Below, piece after piece: positions 1-4,957 of a DNA stretch of 5,086 bases. The position numbers were made by a program, and so were the translations under genes. The DNA comes from an uncultured Ancrocorticia sp. (lineage in GTDB: Bacteria > Actinomycetota > Actinomycetes > Actinomycetales > Actinomycetaceae). The DNA is taken from the NCBI GenBank assembly GCA_905373325.1, contig CAJPTB010000167.1, positions 1 to 5,086 of the forward strand. Direction: 5' to 3'. Under the pieces are notes generated by a model, which saw only the letters and a list, made by a program, of their open reading frames with translations, had not been told where the DNA came from and ran no database searches. The number at the start of each line of letters is the position of its first letter. Position 1 is the stretch's first letter.

Positions 1-1
1 C

Positions 2-82
2 CAGATTCGCCTCCTCACGTCGAAAGAACCGGATCTGGAGGCGATGCGAGACGCCATGCGCTCGGCGACTCCGGCGCTTTGA
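2..82 (+). CDS. aroE: Shikimate dehydrogenase, C-terminal end only (partial)
   Basis: Only the last 26 codons and the TGA stop are in the window. The peptide starts QIRLLTSKEPDLEAMRDAM and ends SATPAL. It resembles the C-terminal helix of shikimate dehydrogenase, where a conserved Gln is followed by a hydrophobic stretch, a short Thr-Gly or Thr-Ser turn, an acidic/proline segment and a Met near the end. That enzyme reduces 3-dehydroshikimate to shikimate with NADPH in the cytoplasm. The order aroE, A24 peptidase, aroC is common in actinobacteria, and this context supports the call as much as the sequence does. With so few residues, another upstream gene cannot be excluded. Confidence 0.55.
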   Translation, partial: QIRLLTSKEPDLEAMRDAMRSATPAL

Positions 83-108
83 GCCGGGCGCTTCGAACCC
101 TCCGCCGC

Positions 109-117
109 TGTGGACAA
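109..117 (-). promoter_or_regulatory. DnaA-box-like 9-mer
   Basis: On the minus strand the 9-mer reads TTGTCCACA, which matches the DnaA box form favoured in high-GC actinobacteria. It lies 26 nt after the aroE stop and 40 nt before ATG 157. I see no second copy in the window, so this is not an origin. It may be a chance match: one exact 9-mer in about 10 kb of both strands is expected a few percent of the time. Confidence 0.25.
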
Positions 118-144
118 CTCAGTGGGCCGGCGGCCGATTCGCCC

Positions 145-150
145 TAACGT
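145..150 (+). promoter_or_regulatory. Possible -10 element for a leaderless start at 157
   Basis: TAACGT fits the actinobacterial -10 form TANNNT. Its last base is 6 nt before the A of ATG 157, the spacing expected if transcription starts on the start codon itself. No Shine-Dalgarno precedes that ATG, which also fits a leaderless mRNA. No convincing -35 is visible about 17 nt upstream, although -35 boxes are often weak in this phylum. The call rests on one hexamer and its spacing. Confidence 0.3.
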
Positions 151-156
151 TGCAGC

Positions 157-324
157 ATGGAATTTTGGTCTCGTGAGCGCATCCTTCGCGGCGTCCTTTC
201 GCCCCTGCGCGCGGGGGCCCTGTGGGCCGCCGCGGCAGTCCTCCTTGGCTCGGCGCGTTCGTTTGCGGCTTCGTCACGCACGAGCGTCTCGCTTCGCCCG
301 GGCTTCGCCGCCGAACTGGCCTAG
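157..324 (+). CDS. Small membrane ORF, possibly the N-terminal part of an interrupted A24 peptidase gene
   Basis: The ORF has 55 codons from ATG 157 to TAG 322-324. The protein begins MEFWSRERILRGVLSPLRAG and has one likely membrane segment around residues 20-38 (GALWAAAVLLGSARSFAA). About three quarters of its codons end in G or C, as expected for real coding sequence here. It is in the same frame as the A24 domain that starts at 352, and the codons between the TAG and that GTG read GAAAAGFLA, which looks like the start of a transmembrane helix leading into the catalytic Asp. Two readings are possible: a separate small membrane protein, or the N-terminus of one 193-codon prepilin-peptidase-like gene broken by a nonsense codon. 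I recognise no family for the 55 residues alone. This is the only TAG stop in the window; the other genes end in TGA or TAA. Confidence 0.4.
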   Translation: MEFWSRERILRGVLSPLRAGALWAAAAVLLGSARSFAASSRTSVSLRPGFAAELA

Positions 325-351
325 GGAGCGGCCGCCGCAGGATTTCTTGCG

Positions 352-738
352 GTGGCCGCCTACGTCGACGCCGCGCTCCAGATTCTGCCGGACCCGCTCG
401 TCGCCTCGGCCGCCGCGGCAGCGGCCCTTTCGGCGGCGTCGCGGGGAATCGACGATCTTCTTGCCGCGGCCGCCGTCGGCGCCCTCTTCTTTCTCACAGC
501 CTTCGCCCTCACGTCCGCTACGAGCCTCGGCCGCGGCGACGCCAAACTGACCGGCGCACTCGGCCTGTGGACCGGTCAGCTTCAGCCTATGCTCCTCGGC
601 TTGGCCGTCGGCGTCGTCTGCGCCGGAATCGTCGCGTGCGCGCTGCTCGTCGTCGGGAAAATAGACCGCCGAACTACTATGGCCTTGGGGCCGTGGCTGG
701 TGGCGGGCGCCTCGGCTGTGTGGGCGGGGAGCGGCTAA
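352..738 (+). CDS. A24 family (type 4 prepilin peptidase-like) membrane aspartic protease, N-terminus probably missing
   Basis: From GTG 352 the protein has 128 residues, is rich in Ala and Leu, and has several membrane segments. The two A24 catalytic aspartates are visible. Asp6 lies in a DxxxxxLPD motif (the usual form is DxRxxxxPN/D), and Asp63 lies in GRGDAKL (the usual form is GxGDxKL). The C-terminal LGPWLVAGA at 112-120 matches the family's FGPfl.ga segment. Such enzymes cleave leader peptides of type IV or Flp/Tad pilins at the cytoplasmic membrane. The N-terminal cysteine and methylase domain are absent, as is usual for short actinobacterial forms. The start is a problem. GTG 352 is the only start codon after the in-frame TAG at 322, and it removes most of the helix ahead of Asp6. 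AGGA at 339-342 is a weak Shine-Dalgarno with 9-nt spacing. The gene may be a nonsense pseudogene extending back to 157. The TAA stop overlaps the next ribosome-binding site. Confidence 0.6.
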   Translation: MAAYVDAALQILPDPLVASAAAAAALSAASRGIDDLLAAAAVGALFFLTAFALTSATSLGRGDAKLTGALGLWTGQLQPMLLGLAVGVVCAGIVACALLVVGKIDRRTTMALGPWLVAGASAVWAGSG

Positions 739-743
739 AGGAG
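737..743 (+). promoter_or_regulatory. Strong Shine-Dalgarno facing ATG 750, not the aroC start
   Basis: AAAGGAG is one of the best Shine-Dalgarno matches in the window. It lies 6 nt before ATG 750 and 41 nt or more before any aroC start codon. Ribosomes recruited here would translate the 12-codon ORF and then stop on top of the aroC start region. Confidence 0.65.
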
Positions 744-749
744 AATCAA

Positions 750-788
750 ATGAGAAGCTTGATTGCGATCCGAACCGTGGGACAATGA
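750..788 (+). CDS. 12-residue leader peptide ORF overlapping the aroC start
   Basis: ATG 750 to TGA 786-788 encodes [12 protein letters not shown]. It has an AAAGGAG Shine-Dalgarno at ideal spacing, and its stop overlaps ATG 785 as ATGA. None of the aroC start candidates (785, 788, 794) has a comparable Shine-Dalgarno; only GGGA at 779-782 is near. The layout suggests that aroC is translated by termination-reinitiation from this short ORF. The peptide has no Trp, Phe or Tyr, so classic aromatic-amino-acid attenuation is unlikely. It does have two Ile, one Leu and two Arg. The ORF could also be accidental, with the Shine-Dalgarno acting as a ribosome loading site. Confidence 0.45.
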   Translation: MRSLIAIRTVGQ

Positions 789-1999
789 TGGGCATGTTCT
801 CTTGGTCAACGGCGGGGGAGTCCCACGGACCGGCCCTCATCGCACTCATGGAAGGCGCTCCGGCGGGGGTGCGCATTTCCTCCGCGGACATTTCGCGCGC
901 GCTCGCCCGGCGGCGGCAGGGGCACGGGCGCGGCGCCAGGCAGAAGTTCGAGCGCGACGAACTGACCGTCCTCTCGGGGATCCGCCACGGCAGGACGATC
1001 GGCTCTCCCATAGCCCTCCAGATAGGCAACTCCGAATGGCCGAAGTGGCGCGCGGTGATGTCCGCCGACCCCGTCGACCCTTCCGAGCTGACCAGGGACG
1101 CGGGTACGGGAGACCCCCGCGAAATCGCGAGAAACAAACCCTTGACGAAGCCGAGGCCCGGGCACGCGGACCTCGTGGGAATGAACAAGTACGGCTTCGA
1201 CGACGCCAGGCCCGTTCTCGAACGCGCTTCGGCCCGCGAGACGGCCGCACGCGTCGCCCTCGGCGCGATCGCCGCGGCCGTCAACAGCCAGGTCGCGGGA
1301 GTGTCCGTCCTCTCCAGAGTCGTGAGGATCGGAAAGGTCGCGGACGAGGGCGCCCCTCCGGGCCCCGACGCCGCCGAGGCCCTCGACGCGAGCCCCGTCA
1401 GATGCCTCGATTCAGCCGTGGAGGCCGCCATGGTCGCGGAGATCGACGAGGCGAAAAAAGACGGCGACACCCTCGGCGGCGTCGTCGAAGTGCTCGTCTA
1501 CGGAGTTCCCCAGGGGCTCGGCACGTACGCGACGCCCATGGGCAGGCTCGACGCCAGGCTCGCCGCCGCGGCGATGTCGATCCAGTCGGTCAAAGGCGTG
1601 GAGATCGGCGACGGCTTCACCGGCGCCGGACGCCGAGGGAGCGTCGCCCACGACGAGATCGTCCGCGAGGGCGCCCTCAGGCGGCTGACCAATCGGGCGG
1701 GAGGAATCGAAGGGGGAATGTCCAACGGCGAGGCCATCCGCATCCGTCTGGCTTTCAAGCCCATTTCGACCGTTCCAAGGGCGCTTCGCACGATCGACAC
1801 GGCCACGGGAGAGCCCGCGACCGCGCTCCATCAGCGCTCCGACGTCACGGCGGTCGTTCCGGGGGCCGTCGTCGCCGAGGCCATGGCCTCGCTCGTCGTT
1901 GCGGAAGCCCTGATCGAGAAGACGGGAGGCGACTCCGCAGACCAGATGCGCGAGTCCCTCGCCGCCTACCTCGCCTCCATACCGGAGGCCCGCGCATGA
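785..1999 (+). CDS. aroC: Chorismate synthase
   Basis: AroC converts 5-enolpyruvylshikimate-3-phosphate to chorismate with reduced FMN, the last common step to aromatic amino acids, folate and quinones. Counting from ATG 785 (404 residues), the family landmarks are: TAGESHG at 9-15 with the catalytic His14; [17 protein letters not shown] at 42-58; [14 protein letters not shown] at 124-137 with the second catalytic His127; [13 protein letters not shown] at 146-158; KKDGDTLGG at 224-232; [10 protein letters not shown] at 269-278; [13 protein letters not shown] at 303-315; and HQRSDVTAV at 349-357. Length is typical. ATG 794 gives [12 protein letters not shown], which matches the usual family N-terminus best, whereas 785 overlaps the upstream 12-codon ORF as ATGA; 788 is also possible. 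About 10 residues before the RPGHAD motif (near 104-113) look inserted compared with the mycobacterial enzyme as I remember it. The stop overlaps aroK as ATGA, so the two genes are likely cotranscribed and coupled. Confidence 0.96.
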   Translation: MMGMFSWSTAGESHGPALIALMEGAPAGVRISSADISRALARRRQGHGRGARQKFERDELTVLSGIRHGRTIGSPIALQIGNSEWPKWRAVMSADPVDPSELTRDAGTGDPREIARNKPLTKPRPGHADLVGMNKYGFDDARPVLERASARETAARVALGAIAAAVNSQVAGVSVLSRVVRIGKVADEGAPPGPDAAEALDASPVRCLDSAVEAAMVAEIDEAKKDGDTLGGVVEVLVYGVPQGLGTYATPMGRLDARLAAAAMSIQSVKGVEIGDGFTGAGRRGSVAHDEIVREGALRRLTNRAGGIEGGMSNGEAIRIRLAFKPISTVPRALRTIDTATGEPATALHQRSDVTAVVPGAVVAEAMASLVVAEALIEKTGGDSADQMRESLAAYLASIPEARA

Positions 2000-2520
2000 G
2001 CGCGAAAGCCGTGTTCGTCGGCATGCCCGGAGCGGGCAAATCCAAGGTCGGCAGGCTCGTCGCCGAGGCTCTCGGCTGCGACTTCCGAGACTCCGACGAT
2101 CTCATCGTCCAGGCCGAGGGGCGCAGCATCGCCAGCATTTTCTCCGACGACGGCGAAACGCGGTTTCGGGAGATCGAAGCCGAGGTCGTCGCCCGCGCCC
2201 TTCTCGACTTCGACGGGGTCCTCTCCCTCGGCGGAGGCGCGATTCTCGCCGAATCGACGCGGAAGGCGCTCAGAGGCCACCCCGTCGTCCTCATCGACGT
2301 CGACGACGCCGAACTCGTCAGGCGCGCAAAGCAGTCCTCCGTGGTCCGTCCCCTGCTGGCCGGCGACCCCGCCGCAAGAATGGCGGCGCTGCGCTCGGAG
2401 CGCGACGCATGGTACAGGGAAGCCGCCCGCCACACCGTGACGTCGGACGACGGCCCCGTCCAACGGGTCGTGGCCGAGGTGCTTCGCCTTCTGAGCGCGG
2501 ACTCGGAGCCGCGTCCGTGA
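1996..2520 (+). CDS. aroK: Shikimate kinase
   Basis: AroK phosphorylates shikimate at O3 using ATP, the fifth step of the pathway, in the cytoplasm. The protein has 174 residues, the normal length. All catalytic landmarks are present and fall almost exactly at the numbers used for the Mycobacterium tuberculosis enzyme: the P-loop GMPGAGKS at 9-16 with Lys15 and Ser16; Asp32 and Asp34 in DSDD (Mg and shikimate binding); Arg58 in FREIE; GGG at 79-81; the lid arginine in VRPLL (Arg118); and Arg136 in ERDAWY. The lid reads [13 protein letters not shown], slightly different from the common RTxxxxRPLL. ATG 1996 overlaps the aroC stop as ATGA, and the TGA stop overlaps the next gene's GTG. AroK is therefore sandwiched in a translationally coupled chain. 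I expect it to be active. Confidence 0.96.
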   Translation: MSAKAVFVGMPGAGKSKVGRLVAEALGCDFRDSDDLIVQAEGRSIASIFSDDGETRFREIEAEVVARALLDFDGVLSLGGGAILAESTRKALRGHPVVLIDVDDAELVRRAKQSSVVRPLLAGDPAARMAALRSERDAWYREAARHTVTSDDGPVQRVVAEVLRLLSADSEPRP

Positions 2521-3071
2521 GCCTCGCGATCCTCCTCGGGCCTCCGGGCGCGCTCGTGGCCGAGTGCGCGGAGCGGATCTCTGCCGCGAGCGGCCGCAGT
2601 TGCCTCATTGTGGACGACGCCGTGGAAGCCGTGGCTGGGGAGAGCCCCGAGCGGATCGTCACGACAAAGGGCGCGCGGGCCCTCAGAGCCGTCGAGCGAG
2701 AAGTGGTGGGCGCGATCCTCGATTCGATCGACGCCGCGGACGACAGGATCCTCGCGCTGAGCTCGGGATCGCTTGGAGACGGCGAGGACGACGAGGATTT
2801 TGCCCCCGTCAGGCGGCGAATCGCAGAGTTGGCCGGGGAGGGCGCCGTCGTCGTCCATCTGACGGGAAACCTCGCGACCCTCGTAAAGCGAACGGGCATC
2901 GGCGGACCGCGCCTGGCCGCCGTCGAATCCCCCCGAAAAATCTTCTACCGGCACCTTTCGCGCCGGGAGCCGCTTTATGCGGCGGCCGCCGAGGCGACGC
3001 TCGACACCTCGGGAATGGACGTTGCAGAGGCGGCCGAGCGGGTTGCCCGTTTCCTCTGTTCCACGTCGTGA
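2517..3071 (+). CDS. Degenerate AroK paralogue (predicted shikimate kinase pseudokinase)
   Basis: GTG 2517 overlaps the aroK stop as GTGA and gives 184 residues. From residue 12 to 60 it aligns to the preceding AroK (13-61) without a gap, sharing the Gly at the end of beta-1/helix-1, the second Asp of DxD (Asp33-Asp34 against AroK Asp34-Asp35), Gly41, Ser43, Gly52, Arg57 (shikimate-binding Arg58 in AroK) and Glu60. The C-terminal part also fits: [17 protein letters not shown] at 111-127 resembles the strand and helix before the lid, and RREPLY at 149-154 with LDT at 162-164 resembles the Arg136 region. Key catalytic positions are lost. The P-loop is GPPGALVA, with Lys to Val and Ser to Ala; the first Asp is Ile31; GGG is SSG at 82-84; and RPLL is PRLAA. 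An acidic insertion, GDGEDDEDF, follows at 87-95. It should not bind ATP normally but may still bind a shikimate-like ligand or AroK. The role is unknown. The frame is intact and well coded, which argues against simple decay. Confidence 0.8.
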   Translation: MSLAILLGPPGALVAECAERISAASGRSCLIVDDAVEAVAGESPERIVTTKGARALRAVEREVVGAILDSIDAADDRILALSSGSLGDGEDDEDFAPVRRRIAELAGEGAVVVHLTGNLATLVKRTGIGGPRLAAVESPRKIFYRHLSRREPLYAAAAEATLDTSGMDVAEAAERVARFLCSTS

Positions 3072-3128
3072 GGGGGCGCCCGGCATCGCACTCCGCTTCA
3101 CGTCATGAAGGGGTGCCCGGTATCATAC
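3071..3128 (+). repeat. Imperfect 21-bp direct repeat in the aro-efp gap
   Basis: Copy 1 is 3071-3091 and copy 2 is 3108-3128, offset by 37 bp. They share 16 of 21 positions, and all five differences are transitions. The core is GGGGCGCCCGG in the first copy and GGGGTGCCCGG in the second, so each contains a full or near GGGCGCCC palindrome. A short CTTCA/TGAAG inverted repeat (3096-3110) lies between them. They could be paired operator half-sites upstream of the efp promoter or the remains of a small duplication. Confidence 0.35.
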
Positions 3129-3133
3129 GGACC

Positions 3134-3166
3134 GTTTGCTCGCCGACGCGAGCGAACCTGTATTCT
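3134..3166 (+). terminator. Ten-bp-stem hairpin, probable terminator of the aro operon
   Basis: The arms 3134-3143 (GTTTGCTCGC) and 3148-3157 (GCGAGCGAAC) pair fully, with one G-U wobble, around the tetraloop CGAC. The following bases CTGTATTCT contain five T in nine, a weak U-tract of the kind often tolerated in high-GC actinobacteria. The hairpin lies 63 nt after the stop of the aroK-like gene and 58 nt before efp, a natural place to end the aro transcript. It also overlaps the spacer of the proposed efp promoter, so it may act as a DNA operator instead. Confidence 0.5.
3136..3166 (+). promoter_or_regulatory. Possible promoter for efp-nusB
   Basis: TATTCT at 3161-3166 fits the TANNNT -10 form. 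TTGCTC at 3136-3141 is a half-match to the -35 with a long 19-nt spacer. A start near 3173 would give a 5' leader of about 42 nt with a small CGCGC/GCGCG stem (3175-3179 and 3186-3190) before the ribosome-binding site. The -10 overlaps the T-rich tail of the hairpin, so either reading could be wrong. Confidence 0.35.
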
Positions 3167-3203
3167 AGGGACGGCGCGCAAAAAGGCGCGAAAGACAACA
3201 GAC

Positions 3204-3209
3204 AAGGAG
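3204..3209 (+). promoter_or_regulatory. Ribosome-binding site deciding the GTG start of efp
   Basis: AAGGAG lies 5 nt before GTG 3215. It fixes the start at the GTG that gives [11 protein letters not shown], the normal EF-P N-terminus. There is no ATG at that position. Confidence 0.8.
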
Positions 3210-3214
3210 CCCTT

Positions 3215-3778
3215 GTGGCAAGCACCAACGACCTGAAGAACGGAATGGTTCTGAACATCGACGGCCAGCTGTGGAGCGTCGTCGAGTTCCAGCACGTCAA
3301 GCCGGGCAAAGGCCCTGCTTTCGTGCGCACCAAGATCAAGAACGTCCTGTCCGGCAAGACGGTTGACAAGACGTTCAACGCCGGAGTCAAGGTCGAGACG
3401 GCCACCGTCGACCGCAGGGACATGCAGTACCTGTACAACGATGGCACGGATTTTGTATTCATGGACCTGGAAACCTACGAGCAGATTCCGGTCTCGCCGG
3501 AGATCGTCGGGGACGCCGCCAATTTCCTCCTCGAGGAGCAGCAGGCCATCGTCGCCTCGCACGAGGGGCAGGTCCTTTTCGTCGAGCTTCCGGCGTCGGT
3601 GGTCCTCGAAGTGACTTACACCGAGCCCGGCCTTCAGGGCGACCGGTCCAACGCAGGAACCAAGCCGGCCACGGTTCAAACCGGCTACGAAGTCCAAGTG
3701 CCCCTTTTCCTCAACCAGGGCGACAAAGTCAAGATCGACACTCGCACGGGCGAATACCTCGGCCGAGTGACGGACTGA
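3215..3778 (+). CDS. efp: Translation elongation factor P
   Basis: EF-P binds the ribosome beside the P-site tRNA and relieves stalling at consecutive prolines. The protein has 187 residues, the standard length, with the three beta-barrel domains expected: an N-terminal KOW-like domain with [16 protein letters not shown] at 25-40, then the OB domains with [23 protein letters not shown] and [16 protein letters not shown] sequence (here [19 protein letters not shown]). Lys32 at the tip of the KPGKGPAF loop is the residue that reaches the peptidyl-transferase centre. The proline-flanked PGKGP loop is the actinobacterial type, in which the lysine is reported to work without modification. No modification gene is in the window. 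A strong Shine-Dalgarno and an intergenic gap suggest an own promoter. The stop shares a base with the nusB ATG (TGATG). Confidence 0.98.
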   Translation: MASTNDLKNGMVLNIDGQLWSVVEFQHVKPGKGPAFVRTKIKNVLSGKTVDKTFNAGVKVETATVDRRDMQYLYNDGTDFVFMDLETYEQIPVSPEIVGDAANFLLEEQQAIVASHEGQVLFVELPASVVLEVTYTEPGLQGDRSNAGTKPATVQTGYEVQVPLFLNQGDKVKIDTRTGEYLGRVTD

Positions 3779-4293
3779 TGGACGAACAATCCAAGCGCCG
3801 ACGGCGCAAAGACGGCTTCACCGCGCGGACCAAGCAGCGCAACCGCGCTCTCGACGTCGTTTTCGAGGCCGACGAGCGCGGTCTGCTCGGCCAGGGCGAC
3901 CTGCTCGCCCTGCTTGACGAGCGCAAGGTTGTGTCCACCTCGCAGTCGCCCATCGGCGACTTCGGAGCGAGCATCGTCGAAGCGTACGCTGAGAACGCCG
4001 ACGACATCGACACAATCGTCGAAGCGGCGAGCGAAGACTGGGCGATGAGCCGCATGAACGCCGTCGACCGCTCCATTCTTCGCGCGGCAGCGGCAGAGCT
4101 CGTGTACGTGGGCACCGATCGCTTCCACGTCATCCCCGAATGGGCGGGCTTGGCCCGAGAATATTCGACGGAGCGCTCGGTGGGCTTCGTCATGGGAGTC
4201 CTCAACCGCGTTGCGGACATTCGCGCGCGCGAACTTTCCGGCGGCCGCGGGCTTTCCGAAAGCGAGGAGGCGGGCGGCCGAGAATCGATCTGA
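3778..4293 (+). CDS. nusB: Transcription antitermination factor NusB
   Basis: NusB pairs with NusE (ribosomal protein S10) and binds boxA RNA to promote antitermination, chiefly on rRNA operons. The protein has 171 residues. It starts with a basic segment (RRRRK at 7-11) and the family's TARTKQRNRALDVVFEAD at 15-32, followed by WAMSRMNAVDRSILRAAAAEL at 88-108, which matches the usual W.l.Rl..vdr.ILR.a..El. The C-terminal helix is REYSTERSVGFVMGVLNRVADI at 127-148. The usual FVNGVL reads FVMGVL here. A 20-residue acidic/glycine tail follows. There is no clear Shine-Dalgarno, and the TGATG overlap with efp points to translational coupling. efp-nusB order is common in bacteria. Confidence 0.95.
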   Translation: MDEQSKRRRRKDGFTARTKQRNRALDVVFEADERGLLGQGDLLALLDERKVVSTSQSPIGDFGASIVEAYAENADDIDTIVEAASEDWAMSRMNAVDRSILRAAAAELVYVGTDRFHVIPEWAGLAREYSTERSVGFVMGVLNRVADIRARELSGGRGLSESEEAGGRESI

Positions 4294-4314
4294 CCCGCAG
4301 ACGCGCGAGCCTTG

Positions 4315-4343
4315 TTGCGCTCCGAGCCGCCGAGGGCTACCGT
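4315..4343 (+). promoter_or_regulatory. Possible pyr operon promoter
   Basis: TTGCGC (4315-4320) and TACCGT (4338-4343) are separated by 17 nt. The -10 fits TANNNT and the -35 keeps TTG. A start near 4350 would leave a leader of about 60 nt before pyrR, beginning with the hairpin at 4351. The match is weak and not unique. Confidence 0.3.
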
Positions 4344-4376
4344 AATCGATGGAACCCGCCTTGGTTCCGATTCTTT
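4344..4376 (+). terminator. Hairpin with T-rich tail between nusB and pyrR
   Basis: GGAACC (4351-4356) and GGTTCC (4363-4368) form a perfect 6-bp stem with the loop CGCCTT. AATC (4344-4347) and GATT (4369-4372) can extend it by 4 bp across a three-base bulge. The tail GATTCTTT is T-rich. It may terminate efp-nusB transcripts. If the pyr promoter is at 4315-4343, the hairpin would instead sit at the 5' end of the pyr mRNA. It precedes the PyrR-binding loop, so it is not the classic Bacillus pyr attenuator order. Confidence 0.4.
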
Positions 4377-4379
4377 AAG

Positions 4380-4397
4380 CCCGTCCTGCGAGGCGGG
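4380..4397 (+). promoter_or_regulatory. PyrR-binding loop upstream of the pyrR ribosome-binding site
   Basis: The RNA can fold CCCG / bulged U / CC / loop UGCGA / GG / C / GGG. The apical UCCUGCGAGGC (4384-4394) matches the pyr binding-loop form UCCnGnGAGGc, agreeing with the Bacillus UCCAGAGAGGC at 9 of 11 positions, and the bulged residue on the 5' side of the stem is also a known feature. The hairpin ends one base before the Shine-Dalgarno AAGGAGG (4399-4405), which is 5 nt from ATG 4411. PyrR bound with UMP or UTP would be expected to block ribosome access, as described for mycobacterial pyr translational repression. No downstream terminator stem is visible. Confidence 0.7.
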
Positions 4398-4410
4398 GAA
4401 GGAGGCCTTT

Positions 4411-4956
4411 ATGGCAGACAAGGCGCGCGCCCGCGTGGTGCTTGACGCCGATGACATCGAGCGGTCGCTCAAGCGCATCGCTCACGAAATTCTAGAGCGC
4501 AACAAAGGAGCCGAGAACCTCATCCTTCTCGGAATTCCGACTCGCGGGGTCCCGCTGGCGCGGCGGCTTCGCGACGCTCTTCGCGAAGCGGGAGGCGTGG
4601 AGGTCCCCGCCGGCTCGCTCGACATCACGATGTACCGCGATGACCTTCGAAGCAATCCCATTCGCGTTCCCCATCCGACCAGCATTCCCGACGGCGGAAT
4701 CGACGCCGCAACGGTTGTGCTGGTCGATGACGTTTTTTACTCAGGCCGGACGATTCGCTCCGCTTTGGAGGCCATCGCCGACATCGGGCGGCCCGCCGCG
4801 GTTCAGCTGGCGGTCCTGGTGGACCGCGGGCATCGCGAGCTGCCGATTCGCGCGGACTACGTCGGAAAGAACCTGCCGACGTCGCGCACCGAAAAGGTGC
4901 GGGTGAACCTCGCCCCTGTCGATGAAGCCGATTTCGTAGCGATCGAGGAGGCCTGA
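4411..4956 (+). CDS. pyrR: Bifunctional pyr operon regulator / uracil phosphoribosyltransferase
   Basis: PyrR binds pyr mRNA in response to uridine nucleotides and also has uracil phosphoribosyltransferase activity in the family. ATG 4411 has the Shine-Dalgarno AAGGAGG at 5-nt spacing and gives 181 residues, the normal length. An in-frame ATG far upstream (4312) would add 33 atypical residues and is not used. Landmarks are [13 protein letters not shown] at 41-53, [10 protein letters not shown] at 70-79, the PRPP motif [13 protein letters not shown] at 102-114, and [20 protein letters not shown] at 135-154, a basic surface typical of PyrR. All are intact. The stop is one nucleotide before pyrB, so the pair is coupled. 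Its own leader carries a matching RNA loop, which implies autoregulation. Confidence 0.97.
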   Translation: MADKARARVVLDADDIERSLKRIAHEILERNKGAENLILLGIPTRGVPLARRLRDALREAGGVEVPAGSLDITMYRDDLRSNPIRVPHPTSIPDGGIDAATVVLVDDVFYSGRTIRSALEAIADIGRPAAVQLAVLVDRGHRELPIRADYVGKNLPTSRTEKVRVNLAPVDEADFVAIEEA

Positions 4957-4957
4957 C

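Noticed and set aside
750..788. Aromatic-amino-acid attenuation peptide controlling aroC
   Set aside because: The 12-residue peptide has no Trp, Tyr or Phe, and no terminator/antiterminator pair follows it.
274..1470. Long minus-strand open frame of 398 codons opposite the A24 gene and aroC
   Set aside because: It spans a gene boundary, has no family motif, and is rich in Ser, Ala and Arg as expected for the antisense of high-GC coding sequence. aroC on the other strand is unambiguous.
763..1995. Extension of the aroK frame upstream through aroC (a 585-codon open frame)
   Set aside because: The upstream part is an Arg-rich out-of-frame reading of aroC. The shikimate kinase homology begins exactly at ATG 1996.
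2409..2516. ATG 2409 as an earlier start of the aroK-like gene
   Set aside because: It would overlap aroK by 112 nt and add 36 low-complexity Arg/Gly/Pro residues. GTG 2517 overlaps the aroK stop and starts right at the first beta strand.
2517..3071. Calling the aroK-like gene a second functional shikimate kinase, or aroB
   Set aside because: The P-loop Lys/Ser, the Mg-binding Asp and the GGG motif are absent, so kinase activity is unlikely. No dehydroquinate synthase motifs are present and it is far too short for AroB.
1845..3101. Long minus-strand open frame of 418 codons opposite aroK and the aroK-like gene
   Set aside because: It is an antisense shadow: Arg-rich, without recognisable motifs, crossing three real genes.
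4312..4410. ATG 4312 as the pyrR start
   Set aside because: The extra 33 residues do not resemble the family, and they cover the PyrR-binding loop and Shine-Dalgarno. ATG 4411 has an ideal ribosome-binding site.
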